Origin: Chondrus crispus
Lineage: Eukaryota > Rhodophyta > Florideophyceae > Gigartinales > Gigartinaceae
Reading direction: 5' to 3'
Length of the DNA stretch: 64,000 bases
Assembly (NCBI RefSeq): GCF_000350225.1
Contig: NW_005179051.1
Span: 112,732-176,731, forward strand
The notes below the pieces were generated by a model. The model worked only from the letters and a program-made list of their open reading frames with translations. It was not told the origin of the DNA and searched no databases. Each line of letters begins with the position of its first letter. Position 1 is the stretch's first letter. A program made the position numbers and the translations under genes. Shown here piece by piece: positions 32,859-42,548 of the stretch.

Positions 32859-33378
32859 TTTTTTTGTTGGGCTTGGTTTCCCTTGCTGATATCGGGGGGA
32901 TCGGGCAAGGTGTGAAGTGGGGGTGTGGATGCAGGGTTGCTCCAGGGGTCACCCGTTTTTGGGTATCGGCTCCATCCTCTTTCTCGGCTGCGGCCTCTGG
33001 TGCGTCTTCTGTATGCTTCTACGGGTGTGGTGTTCGGTGTTTGGGGCATGCCGTGAGGTGTGTTTCCGGGTTGGGTTTGCCGCTCCATCGTGCGCGCGTG
33101 TACTGCTTGGAGCCTTTGTGTGAGGGTGTGGATTGTGTCCGGAATTGTTCCGGTTACTATCCAGGTGTCTTGTAAGTGCCTGTACTTGGGATGGGCTGAC
33201 AGTCCTTGTATGATGAACTGAATGGTGACTGACTCGCCGTTTTTGCTGTTGGGATAGTTGGCAAGGCGCATTCTGGTGCGTATTCCGCGGTGCTTGGCGA
33301 TATACTCCTCCAGCGTTGTGGTGCGTGTGAGGATCGTGTGTTCGGCTTCTTGCTTAAAGAGGAGATGAGCCGTGGTTG

Positions 33379-34002
33379 TTGTAGTATAACGACCGGTGTG
33401 CGCGCGGGGAGGTTATTAACCGTGCGGCCGTGCACGGTGCACACGTGGGCGGGTGTGCCCACGTGTAGAGAGCGCGCGCGTTGACCAACCGGCCGTGGCG
33501 TGGCGCACGTGTACAGTAGCACACGTGTCGTCCGTGCGGTAGTCTGTAAGCAACACGCGTGTACAATAGTGCACACGTGTAGTAGCAGCGTCCGTGCGGT
33601 AGTAGTATTATGGCGCTAGCTTTTTAATTGTGTACAGTACCCGGCACGCACTAGGCGGCAGGTACTGTACTACTGTACTTGGACAGGTGTCCGAGGCGTC
33701 CCTCTGAGGGGTTAAGACCTGACACCCGTCCCTACCGGTAAACTGGGGGAGGCTCGCCCCCGTCCCTTTCGCGCCTATATACGTCTGTTTCGGTTGTCTA
33801 TCGCGCGCGCTGGCTTCTAACCCGTTACCGGTCGCTCCTGTTCCCGCACCACGGGGCGACTGCGCGTAACCAGCCAGTGAGCCACTCCCTTTTCGCGAGC
33901 TCGTCCGATCAGTTCAATTAGCGCGTCGCGTCCACGCCACGTGCTCCCTCGCTATAGCCTCCGCCTCTCACCCAACCCAGGGCGGAGAGGAGTTATCCCA
34001 CA
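33379..34002. repeat. Solo LTR, 624 bp, inserted in gag of element B
   Basis: TG...CA ends with a short inverted terminal (tgtagtataac...gttat-ccaca type) and a perfect 5-bp target duplication gttgt (33374-33378 and 34003-34007). Removing it restores the gag frame across a run of Thr codons. Its left third is packed with CACGTG and ACACGTGT motifs and a 10-bp inverted repeat (gtacagtacc...ggtactgtac, about 33631-33680). Its ends resemble those of the LTR at 58721-59388, so the two may belong to related families. Confidence 0.88.
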
Positions 34003-34550
34003 GTTGTCGTGTCTGAGAAGTGGTCGGTGATTGTTTGCGCGATTTGGAGTGGTGGTGCGTCCATTTCTAGATCTGCGGTCGCTGCGAATGTTGGTGGAAG
34101 TGAGTTGGTGATTTCCATGCGCATTATGGCGCTGTTGCGTCTGTATGCCCCGTAGGGCTTCTTTCTTCTGGTGTGGTGTACGTGGGGTCCAGTACATTTT
34201 CCATGCCATTGATTACTGCTAAGTCGCTCAGAGCTTGCTTCCACGAGGGAAAGTTGTCTCCGTTGGGGCGTAGGGAGTGCAGTTTTGTTTGGATCCTGTG
34301 ATCTGTGGTGCCAGATCCTTCTTCGTTTGCCATGTTTGTTGGCTGTGTTTGGATGCTCTCAACACTGGGTGAAGGCGCTGTGGTTTGCGGGCTCTATAAA
34401 CTGTTCTGTGGAGGCGCTGGTGGTGTTCTGGGGACGTATACAAGGCTGCCGGTGTGGGTTGGCGCTTGGGGTCTTGTCCGGTGGCGGGGTGATCGTCGGG
34501 GGAGGTGGCTTCCCGCGTTGTGGTGATCGTCTTGCAGTGATTGTTGCGTA

Positions 34551-34562
34551 GGGTCTATAACC
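34551..34562 (-). other. Primer binding site of element B
   Basis: The minus strand reads GGTTATAGACCC, one base from element A's GGTTATGGACCC and two from the initiator tRNA anticodon-arm complement GGTTATGGGCCC. Confidence 0.7.
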
Positions 34563-34702
34563 GTGGTGCAGGAACGATAGCCTCGTCTTTACTCGTGATC
34601 TGTCTTCCTCTACACTAAGTCAAGCGGTCTCACTCCGTCGTCAGTGGATCATGGTGCGTGTATTATGTGTGCTATGTGTCCACGTGTATGGGTATCATCA
34701 CA
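34563..34702 (-). repeat. 5' LTR of element B, about 140 bp
   Basis: Matches the 3' LTR except for lacking the 48-bp segment and a few substitutions. It has one copy of tatgggtatcatcac at its outer end. Confidence 0.88.
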
Positions 34703-34707
34703 TTCAT

Positions 34708-35160
34708 TAAGGGCAGCTCTTTTTCGCAAAAATATATAAATTAAATTGAACATTCGAAAAGCTAACTTGAGAAATATTTTCTTAACGTGCTTGTTTTCTG
34801 CAATAGCATCTTGCAGAACACAGGAATAGCCGCTTTGATTGCGCAAAAACCTTAACAATATAATGCAGATGGAGTACCAAGCTGTCTTTTTACACTAGCG
34901 GTTTTGGTTTCGAAGTTATTTTACCTGCGGTTCTACGGTGCTTTAAAAAAGCGTCTTTTCCAGACATAGCTAAAAACGACCACGAAGAACATGCAATTCT
35001 CACAAAATTCGTTCTGGTCCCAAGTCAGAGGTCAAGTACGGTGGCGCGAGTATCATTTTCTTTCTTGTCGGGGAAGCGAAAGTCAAGAATAAAATTGGTC
35101 GAATACTGTCCTCCTATGAGGACAATGATCCAATAGACACTAGCATATACGTCGGGTGAC
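34708..35160. other. Unassigned flank, no gene recognised
   Basis: AT-rich at first. Short frames on the minus strand are not convincing. Peroxidase duplicon similarity begins near 35160. Confidence 0.4.
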
Positions 35161-36020
35161 CACTTTTTCTCCGTTGCGCACTGTTGCACGCACTCCTGCA
35201 GTTCTGAAGCCCGTATTGTGCTCGCCTCGGCTCTCTCTGCCCCGGTCAACAGGAGGGCACCAAACAGGGCCATCGATCCGACGTGATTCTTTGCGCAGGT
35301 CGTTCAGTAGAACAACTCACGACCCTTTCTGCGTTCGTGGCGATTCGGTCGGCCCCGTCTATCGAGAGGGACTGGAGAAAGACCATTGCGCCGACGATAT
35401 CATTCTTGTCGAAAGCCTCTTAATACAACTCTACGGCCCGTGTTGCCTTCTCGTCGATTCTCTCTATCCTTGTCATCAGCAGTGCAGTGCTCGCAGAATG
35501 GGCATCACTTCGATGTGATCATTTCTCCTCAATCACCGACCGGGAACCGCGCATATGCGCGCGTCGAACGAGTCGTCCGCGTTGGAACCTTCGTGGCCTT
35601 TGGAAACGGCCAGTGGCACGTGCGCGCCGTGCCGTATAAGTCGCTACGTCACACACGTATGCGGAAAGCAGAACGCAACTCTTTCACAATTCCTCAACCG
35701 ACGGAGGCTCACCAGACTCTTTTTCGTGCACAAGTCTTGCTGCACCCCTTGCTGTCCGCCACAACCCACTCACACACATTTCCATCCCGAGCCACTTGAG
35801 GCAGTGGGAATACACGTCGACCTTACCCCCGCCACATAAGCACAATTCCAAGCCGGCCGGGGAGGCTTGGCTTCGCTGTCCGCCCGCTTCGTTGTCCGCC
35901 CGCTGGCAACTTCAACCGCGTTGCCGTTCTCAGCCGTCCCCCGGCTGTGTGCGGAGGATGAACAGGCGAAGAAATGTCAAAATAGAGCTGCTTCTGAATC
36001 TCCCGGCCTTCCTCCACACA

Positions 36021-36029
36021 ACTTAAAAG
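36021..36029 (+). promoter_or_regulatory. TATA-like box of peroxidase gene 1
   Basis: acttaaaag about 100 nt before the start codon, with the same spacing in all three paralogues (52514-52522 and, inverted, 48698-48706). It is followed in each by a GC-rich cgcccccgccgcc block. Confidence 0.5.
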
Positions 36030-36128
36030 TCGCCCCCGCCGCCCGCCTCCTTCCATCCTTCCATCTCCGCATCAGTTCACCAGCCTCAACCCGGCAGCCA
36101 CATCTCTCTCAGCCACATCTCACTCACC

Positions 36129-37844
36129 ATGAAAAAAACCATCGCCGCCTTTACCCTTGTCTTCCTGCTCGGTTCCGTCGTGGCCCAGCCTACTAGTGGC
36201 AACGGCCCGGCCGACAGCGAGGCTTTTGAAGCCGTCGGCCCCCAGAGCGCAGTCTTCGAGAATCGTACCAGGGCCCAGTGTGATCCCCGCTTCCGCACCT
36301 TCGACGGCACCTGCACCAATAATGCCACCGAGATCAGCCGCACCCAGGGCTCCGCAGGTCTGCCGCACTTCTCCTACTTTCTGGAGAGCCCGCCCGAGCT
36401 CCTCTTCTCTGGCGAGCTCCCGTCCCCTACGCTCATCTCCAACGGCCTCACCACCCAGACTATGGACATCCGTGAGCCGCGCGGCCTGAACGAGCTCGTC
36501 ACCTTCTTCGGCCAGCTCATTGACCACACCTGTGCCTCCACCCCAACCAACAACGGCGCCGAGGGCACTATCGCTGAGCCCGCCTTCATCGACGTCCCCG
36601 CCGACGACCCCATCATGGCCAACATCTCCGGCTCACAGCTCATGTTCTTCCGCTCTGAGCGAGAGGAGCTCCGCCTCGAGCCGGGCGTCGAGCGCGCCAT
36701 CAACATCCTCACCTCCGCCATGGATCTGGACTCTGTCTACGGGCCCAGTAAGGCTCGATCCGATGCTCTGCGCTCCTTCGTCGACGGCGAGCTCAAGACC
36801 AGCCCTAACGATCTCCTCCCGCTCAACACCCTGGGCCTGTCCAACGAGCCCTCCCCCTCCGCTAACTTCTTCGTCGCCGGTGACGCCCGCTCCAACGAGC
36901 ACCCCGTCCTCACCACTCTTCACACCGTCTTTCTCCGAGAGCACAATGACATCGCTCGCGAGATCAAGGCCACCTTCCCGGAAATGGAAGACGAGGAAAT
37001 CTTCAACAACTCCCGCCAGGTGAACATCGCCCAGTTCCAGAGGATCGTCTTCGACGAGTGGTACCCCGCCATCACCGGACGCACCCTTCCCCCCTACGCA
37101 GGCTTCAGCCCAACCACGGACCCCACCGCCAGTATCCTCTTCACCACCGCCTCCTTCCGCGTCGGCCATACACTTGTCAACAACGAGATCACTCGCCTCG
37201 GACCAGGCTTGACTCCTATGAGTCCGCTCGACCTCACCATGACCTTCTTCGCCGGCGTGGGCCCGATCATAGCCAAGGGCATTGAACCGATCCTCCGCGG
37301 TGTCCTGAACACCGGTGCCCAGAAGATCGATCTCATGGTTGTTGACGCCCTTCGCAACTTCCTCTTCAGCAACGTCGAAGAAGTCATCGGCCTCGACCTC
37401 ATCGCCCTCAACCTCCAGCGCAGTCGCGACCATGGCGTCATGTTGTACACCGACATCCGCCGTCGCTTCCGTCGCGGAAGGGAAGCCATCGTCAGGAGCT
37501 TCTCGGACATCTCCAGTGACCCCAACGTCCAGAGCAGGCTCCAGAGCGTCTACGGTGACGTCGACAGCATCGAGGCCTGGATCGGCCTCATGGCCGAGGA
37601 TCATGCCCCTGGCAGCTCCATGGGCGCCACGATGCTCGCCATCTGGGAGGAGAAGTTCGGCCGCTTCAGGGATGGTGACCGCTTCTACTATGAGAACACG
37701 TTCCAGTATGACCCGCGCATTCTCGCCGGTATCCCCAGGCTCCAAGCTGCCTTGAATGGAGAGGACACCATGAACGCTCTCTTGCTCAGGAACACCAACA
37801 TCGCGCCCGCTGATATGCCGGACAGCCCCTTCTTCACCAACTAA
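36129..37844 (+). CDS. Secreted animal-type haem peroxidase (gene 1)
   Basis: 571 residues, uninterrupted. Residues 1-19 look like a signal peptide (MKK, hydrophobic core, Val-Val-Ala then Gln). Cys51-Asp-Pro-Arg-Phe-Arg-Thr-Phe-Asp-Gly-Thr-Cys62 is the entry motif of the family. Distal site: Gly128-Gln-Leu-Ile-Asp132-His133. Calcium loop: Thr195-Ser-Ala-Met-Asp199-Leu-Asp201. Arg254 and Glu257 lie in Ala-Gly-Asp-Ala-Arg-Ser-Asn-Glu. Proximal His347 is in Phe-Arg-Val-Gly-His. A late Leu-Asn-Leu-Gln-Arg-Ser-Arg-Asp-His-Gly matches the haem-propionate region. Several Asn-x-Ser/Thr sites occur. It oxidises small substrates with hydrogen peroxide in the family; the substrate here is unknown. It lacks cyclooxygenase features. 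No intron. Element A sits 14 bp after the stop. Confidence 0.93.
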   Translation: MKKTIAAFTLVFLLGSVVAQPTSGNGPADSEAFEAVGPQSAVFENRTRAQCDPRFRTFDGTCTNNATEISRTQGSAGLPHFSYFLESPPELLFSGELPSPTLISNGLTTQTMDIREPRGLNELVTFFGQLIDHTCASTPTNNGAEGTIAEPAFIDVPADDPIMANISGSQLMFFRSEREELRLEPGVERAINILTSAMDLDSVYGPSKARSDALRSFVDGELKTSPNDLLPLNTLGLSNEPSPSANFFVAGDARSNEHPVLTTLHTVFLREHNDIAREIKATFPEMEDEEIFNNSRQVNIAQFQRIVFDEWYPAITGRTLPPYAGFSPTTDPTASILFTTASFRVGHTLVNNEITRLGPGLTPMSPLDLTMTFFAGVGPIIAKGIEPILRGVLNTGAQKIDLMVVDALRNFLFSNVEEVIGLDLIALNLQRSRDHGVMLYTDIRRRFRRGREAIVRSFSDISSDPNVQSRLQSVYGDVDSIEAWIGLMAEDHAPGSSMGATMLAIWEEKFGRFRDGDRFYYENTFQYDPRILAGIPRLQAALNGEDTMNALLLRNTNIAPADMPDSPFFTN

Positions 37845-37858
37845 TTGTGTCAAGGATT

Positions 37859-37863
37859 CTAAC
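37859..37863. repeat. Target site duplication of element A, left copy
   Basis: ctaac, repeated exactly at 42702-42706. The same gattctaacg stretch is uninterrupted after peroxidase genes 2 and 3. Confidence 0.95.
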
Positions 37864-38065
37864 TGTGATGCAAGATCGATGGCTCGGTTTACTGTGATCG
37901 CGTCTCTATCTACCTTATGTAGGGATGGTAGCGATCCGTAGGCCGGCGGCGATCGTGGTGAGTTGATCGCTGTTGTACGTGTGATACGTGTCTGTATATG
38001 GCTCTCATGACTGCTGACGCATTGCTGTTGCGGCGTCGACGTTTGTTTTTATGGCTCTCATGACA
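37864..38065 (-). repeat. 3' LTR of element A, 202 bp
   Basis: Includes 53 bp absent from the 5' LTR, bracketed by two copies of tatggctctcatgac (37997-38011 and 38050-38064). The internal neighbour is the purine tract acagggggag on the minus strand (38066-38075). Confidence 0.92.
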
Positions 38066-39121
38066 CTCCCCCTGTCGACGGCGCTGCAGTTTTGCCGTCT
38101 GCAGTCGTGTGGTTTCTGAGCTGTAGTTTGGGGAGGAGGCGCGTGTATGCTTGACGACGCAGCGGTTTTGTGAGGATGTCGGCGAGTTGTTCATCCGTGG
38201 GGACATGTGCAATGGCAATTGTGCCCTTTTGAGCCTGATGCGTGAGGTAGTGATGCCTCAGATCTATGAATTTTCGCCTCTTCGTCGGTCCCGTGCTGTT
38301 GGCAACGTGGATGGCGGACTGGTTGTCTATCATCAAGGGGGTCGGGGATTGCGGCAGCATGTGCACGTCCTGTAGCAGACGTCGGATCCACGTGGTCTGC
38401 TGTGCGGCGGAGGTGGCCGCAATATATTCTGCCTCGCAGGTGGATAAGGCTGTGATGTTTTGCTTGAGGGACCCCCAACATATCGGTGTGCCGTTGTATG
38501 TGTGGAGGGTCCCCGATATGGACTTCCTGTCCGTGATGTCGGCGGCGAAATTGGCATCGGCATACGAGACAAGGAGGTTCTGGGGTTTCTCTTTGTCTGC
38601 TTGCTTGCCGGCTCGGAACGTGAGGCCTGTGTTTGGTGTGCCCTTGAGGTACGTTATCAGGCGTTTGAGTGCGTTCCAGTGCCTTTGCGTCGGGTTGTTG
38701 GCCGCTACTGCTAGTCTGTTTGCCAGGAAGTAGATGTCTGGTCGCGTCGAGTCAGCGACGTAGCGTAGGTCCCCAATGATCTGCTGGTATTTTTTGAGTG
38801 TGTGCAGTTGGGTCTCGTCTTTGTCTGTTGGCTTCTGGAGCAGGACACCGTCGCAGTATGGGGTGTCTTTAGCATTGCATTTGGCCATGTCCACTTGCTG
38901 TACTATGTAGTTGATGGCGTTGGGCTGGGAGATGTGAATGTCTCCATTTGGGTGTCGTGTCACCGTCCATCCGAGAAAAGTCCTGTGTTCCCCTAGGCGT
39001 TTGATGTTGTACGCTTTCGCTAGGGCTGCGGCGCACTCGTCTTTGAGTTTCGCGGTTGAGGCGAGTACTGTGAAGTCATCCATGCTGACAGCAGCAATTA
39101 TATGTTCTTTGCCTTTTTTTT
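38058..39121 (-). pseudogene. Reverse transcriptase (C-terminal part) and RNase H of element A
   Basis: From the A8 run at 39114-39121 the frame carries Ala-Ala-Val-Ser-Met-Asp-Asp-Phe (polymerase box, Ser in place of Tyr), then Thr-Phe-Leu-Gly-Trp-Thr-Val and Ser-Thr-Arg-Pro-Asp-Ile-Tyr-Phe-Leu. The RNase H motifs are Tyr-Ala-Asp-Ala-Asn-Phe-Ala, Ser-Thr-Cys-Glu-Ala-Glu-Tyr-Ile, Ile-Asp-Asn-Gln-Ser and Asp-Ile-Leu-Thr-Lys-Pro. The first RNase H block has Ala-Asn where element B has Ala-Asp. The frame ends inside the 3' LTR edge. Confidence 0.88.
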
Positions 39122-40820
39122 GGACCAGAGGCACAGGTCTGCTTCGCTTTGCTTGAAGTTGTGTTTTCGTAGGAGTGTGAAGACTGCAGATAGGTATGTG
39201 TGGCCGGCGGATGGCGTCCCGTATATGTTCATGTTTAGTTTTCCGCCTTGGCAGGCATGTTTGTATGTGCCATTGAATCTGGCATGCTGTCTCACATATA
39301 CTGTTTCTCCTCCGTTGTGCGCGAATTTTTCGTGTAGGTACGCTGACTTGATATCGATGTGTTCGATGTGCATGCGGTACTTGGCCGCTATTCCAAACAT
39401 TGCGCGTACTGTGGTCTTGTCGGCCATGTACGTTGTAGTTTTGGATGGGTCGTAGTGCTTGTGTGGTAGCATTTTGTCCCCCCTTGCAGAGCATCGGGCT
39501 TTTCTCGATGCAATTTGTCCTTTGCTGTCCCTCTTGTAACGATATCCCATTTTTAGGGGTATCAGTTTCCGTTTCTTGAGGATTTTGGAGTCGGGTATCC
39601 ACTGTACTACGTTCATGGCGTCGAGGTTGTCGAGTTCGGCGTTGTGGGCTTTTTCCCATTCGGCAGCGTCGGGGTATTTTTTGGCTTGTCCGGGGTGAGC
39701 TGGGGCGGGTGTGGTGCCTGTTATCTCTGTTGGCGTGCGATGCGGGGTGAAGGCTTTCGTGGCATATGTGCATGAGGCTACAGGATCGGTGGTGCTGTGG
39801 TATGGTTGGAAGTTGACGCATCGAACTCGTCGTGGTCTGTTCGTGTCGAGTTCGAGGACCATGATGTGGTTTTCGTCGATGCCATGGAGGTACCTGGCGG
39901 GTGTTGTCCTGTGGGCGAGTTTTGATATTTGTTTCCGATTTGCTAACTCAGGTACTGTACCGAGCTGTCCGAACAGCAGGAATTGCGGGACGTCGGGGGT
40001 GGCATTGGTCCACATGGTGTAGGGAAGGGTGTTGATCCCGTGGTGGAATATATTGTTGTACTTGAATGCAGCGTCCCTTACTGCGTCTTCCCAGTGCGTC
40101 TTGGGTAGTGAGCTGTGGTGGAGGGCGGCTCTGGCTGAGTTCATGAGTGTACTGTTTATCCTTTCCGCGATCCTATTTTGTTGGGGCGTGTGTGGGACTG
40201 TAGTGCTGTGCATGACGTTGTGCGATCTGTATACGACGTTGGCGCTGTCTGATACATATTCTTTCGCGTTGTCTGTGTGGAACAGTCTCGGTTTGCACCC
40301 TTTTCGTTTGTTGAGGGCTGTGAGGATGACATCCAGCCTGTGCGGTGTTTCTGCTCTTGATTGCAGGAAGTCGACTATGAGGTAGCGGGATCGTGTGTCT
40401 ATTACTGTGAGTATGTATTTGTTGCCTTGCCTGGATGTGGGGTTGAATGGTCCACATATATCGCTGCTAAAGGCGGCTCCTACTCGGTAGTTGTGCGTCT
40501 TGGGGTAGTGCGGTGCGGGCTGCTGCTTCGCTGCAGCGCAGCTCGAGCAGGTGATCCGCGGTGGTCGTTGCCTGAGTGTGGGCGGGAGGTTTGGCAGGAG
40601 GCCGAGTTTGGCCATTTTCTGGAGCGTTGTTGGTCTGATGTGATTGAACAGTACATGATAGTGGTGGAAGTCCCTTTCTACAGCTGGGTGTGCTGGGATG
40701 TGCGGTGGGGGCGCTGGGTTGTGCATTTGGTGTAGTGGGATTTTTTCTGCGCGTGGTGCGGTGTGGCCACGTGCTATTGTACGGCTTGGCTTTGGCGTCG
40801 CTGTCTTCTTTTTTTTGTTT
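39098..40820 (-). pseudogene. Pre-integrase, integrase and N-terminal reverse transcriptase of element A
   Basis: One open frame from the A8 run near 40808-40815 down to 39098. It has a His...His then Cys-Ser-Ser-Cys-Ala-Ala-Ala-Lys zinc region, Ser-Asp-Ile-Cys-Gly-Pro with the first integrase Asp, His-Thr-Asp-Asn-Ala with the second, and Gln-Gln-Asn-Arg-Ile-Ala-Glu-Arg with the Glu. It then has Phe-Gly-Gln-Leu-Gly, the hinge Asn-Ala-Glu-Leu-Asp-Asn-Leu, and reverse transcriptase up to Ile-Asp-Ile-Lys-Ser-Ala-Tyr-Leu and Cys-Leu-Trp. The integrase triad is complete. Confidence 0.88.
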
Positions 40821-42009
40821 TTGGATTGGGGGCTTTTTTGGTTTGGGTATCGGGTCTTTTGGAATTTTTTATTGACCGTGGTGGTATGGTCCGGGCTGCC
40901 ATGGCGTTGCGTTTGGTTTTTGGGAGATCGAGGTAGTACATGCCTTTCCTGAAGCGTGCTTGCGCTACTATTTGTGGCGGGTGTGTGCTCGTGTCGAGTA
41001 CAGTGGCCTGTGTGGGTGTGAACCGGACCTCTCCCCATTGCTCTGCTATGTCGTGAACTGATAGCAGGTTGGATCGCATTGCTGGGTTGGCGATCGCTGG
41101 GACTCGTATGTGCCTATTCGTACTGGTCCGTATATGTATCATCCCCTTGTGTGTGGCGGGTGGCGTGATGTTGGTGGCCGTGTTAGTTCGGATGATTTGT
41201 CGGAGTGGTTTCATGTTCGTCGTGGGTTTGCGAACATGTGACGGATGCGCTCCTGAGTCGAGGGCATACTGCTTACCTTCGCATATGTCCTCGTCAGTCA
41301 CCTGTTGCGCGATTGTGTCGTCGTGTTCGTCGCGGGTGCTGGCCATTTTCCCGGTGGTGGTTTTGGGCGGCAAACGTGTTTGCCGAGGGGTTGTGCGCTT
41401 CTTATCGGTATTCGTGTACCATTTGTCCGCATTTTCCCTTGTGGCTGCATTGCCGCGTTGGGGTTGATCGGGGTGGGTCGTTGATCCTCTGCCTTGCCTC
41501 CGGCTGCGAGTTCGTCGTCTCATTGCCTGGTAGTTGGGGCTGTCTGCCCATTGGTCTGTCGTGTTCATGCCTTGTGGACGTTGTTGCCGGATTTCCTGTT
41601 TTTCGTCTTCTCGAGCTTGTATGGATTTGAGTCGTTGGACGAGGTTGGCTATGGTTGTGGGGATTGTGTTGTTCGCGATCCACATGTCGGGTAGGTGTTG
41701 CAATGCCGGGTGCGAGTTGAGGCCGTGTATGATGAATTCTATTGTGACAGATTCATCATGTTGAATGCTGGGGTACTCTGCGAGACACATTTTTGTCCGT
41801 ATGGTTCCGTGTGCTGCGATGTATTCATCTATGTCCCCTCCCGACTTGATCTTTGTGCGTTGTGCTTCTTGTTTGAGGATGAGGTGTGTGGTTGGCGTTG
41901 AGTCAGTGAAGTGTGTTTTGATCTCTGCCAGAAGCTGTTGAGGGGTAACGCTGAGGTCCATGTCGATTGTGCTTGCCAGATCCGCAGGGAGGCTGGTCAT
42001 GATGCTCAT
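40800..42009 (-). pseudogene. Gag (C-terminal part) and protease of element A
   Basis: The frame opens in gag (Leu-Leu-Ala-Glu-Ile-Lys-Thr-His-Phe-Thr, then Glu-Ser-Val-Thr-Ile-Glu-Phe-Ile-Ile-His-Gly-Leu). It passes an Arg-rich stretch (Arg-Arg-Arg-Thr-Arg-Ser-Arg-Arg) in place of a zinc knuckle, and reaches the protease site Tyr-Ala-Leu-Asp-Ser-Gly-Ala-His-Pro-Ser-His-Val (about 41265). Gag without a CCHC knuckle is shared with element B. A frame shift at the A8 run (40808-40815) leads to integrase. Confidence 0.85.
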
Positions 42010-42056
42010 GCGTAGGAATGCACATTTTCTGCGGTATATGGAATGGTACGGGCTCG

Positions 42057-42548
42057 TTACTGTGGGGGTGGTGAGCTTTCATCGAGGGCTGCCTCGACGT
42101 TGTTGATTATTGCTATGTCGTGGAGGGTTTGCGTCCATAGCTTGTAGTTCGTTCCGTCGCTTGCGAGTGGAGGTAGCTGTCCATGCATTCTTGTGTCAGC
42201 TTGGGGCATTGCCGGTGCTATTTCTTGCTGGTTTGACATTTGTGGGCGCTCTGCAGGTGTGATCGGAGCGGGTTGTGTTGGCTCTACGGGGGTGATCGGA
42301 GCTTGGTGTTGTGGCTCTACGGGTGTGGTCGGAGCGGGTTGTGTTGGCTCTACGGGGGTGATCGGAGCTTGGTGTTGTGGCTCTACGGGTGTGGTCGGAG
42401 CGGGTTGTGTTGGCTCTACGCTTGCTGGCGGAGCTTGTGGGGTTGGGGCAACGGGGCTTTGTGGTGCCGTGCTCTCGTTGTCCTGATCTCGTCCGGGTGG
42501 TCGGTATACGAGATGATCGTCTTGTAGTGGTGCGTGGTTAGGGTCCAT
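42057..42548 (-). pseudogene. Gag N-terminal part of element A
   Basis: 163 codons starting Met-Asp-Pro-Asn-His-Ala-Pro-Leu-Gln-Asp-Asp-His. The start codon lies inside the primer binding site. Residues 31-97 are a Pro/Gln-rich repeat. The frame ends in Ser-Ser-Pro-Pro-Pro; shifting one base in the C5 run near 42065 continues into the next gag segment without a stop. Confidence 0.85.
42255..42420. repeat. 33-bp tandem repeat in gag of element A
   Basis: Five copies of a 33-bp unit alternate in two forms, so the higher unit is 66 bp. The protein reads (Val-Glu-Pro-x-x-x-Ala-Pro-x-Thr-Pro)n on the minus strand, a low-complexity spacer. Element B lacks it. Confidence 0.85.

Larger units (their letters stand above)
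32859..34562 (-). pseudogene. Gag of element B, interrupted by a solo LTR
   Basis: Homologous to element A gag (Asp-Pro-x-x-x-x-Leu-Gln-Asp-Asp-His at the start; Thr-x-Glu-Glu-Tyr-Ile-Ala and Ser-Val-Thr-Ile-Gln-Phe-Ile-Ile-Gln-Gly-Leu later). Where element A has ATG inside its primer site, B has ATA (34556-34558), so its start codon appears lost. The frame runs to a Thr-rich segment at about 34008, where a solo LTR is inserted, and resumes at 33373. Confidence 0.75.
29344..34702 (-). mobile_element. Ty1/copia retrotransposon B
   Basis: LTR-like repeats at 29344-29532 and 34563-34702 enclose gag, protease, integrase, reverse transcriptase and RNase H in copia order on the minus strand. The likely target duplication is ttcat (29339-29343 and 34703-34707), with one or two bases of doubt at the inner LTR edge. 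It is a sister of element A (same domain architecture and same primer site) but has more frameshifts, and its gag is split by a 624-bp solo LTR. Confidence 0.9.

Noticed and set aside
40804-40820. Programmed ribosomal frameshift between gag-protease and integrase in element A
   Set aside because: The run is A8 without a classic slippery heptamer plus downstream structure that I can show, and two other runs in the same element also shift. Slippage or sequence error is as likely.
42193-42486. Plus-strand Gly/Cys-rich repetitive protein
   Set aside because: It is the complement of the Pro/Gln-rich tandem repeat in gag of element A.
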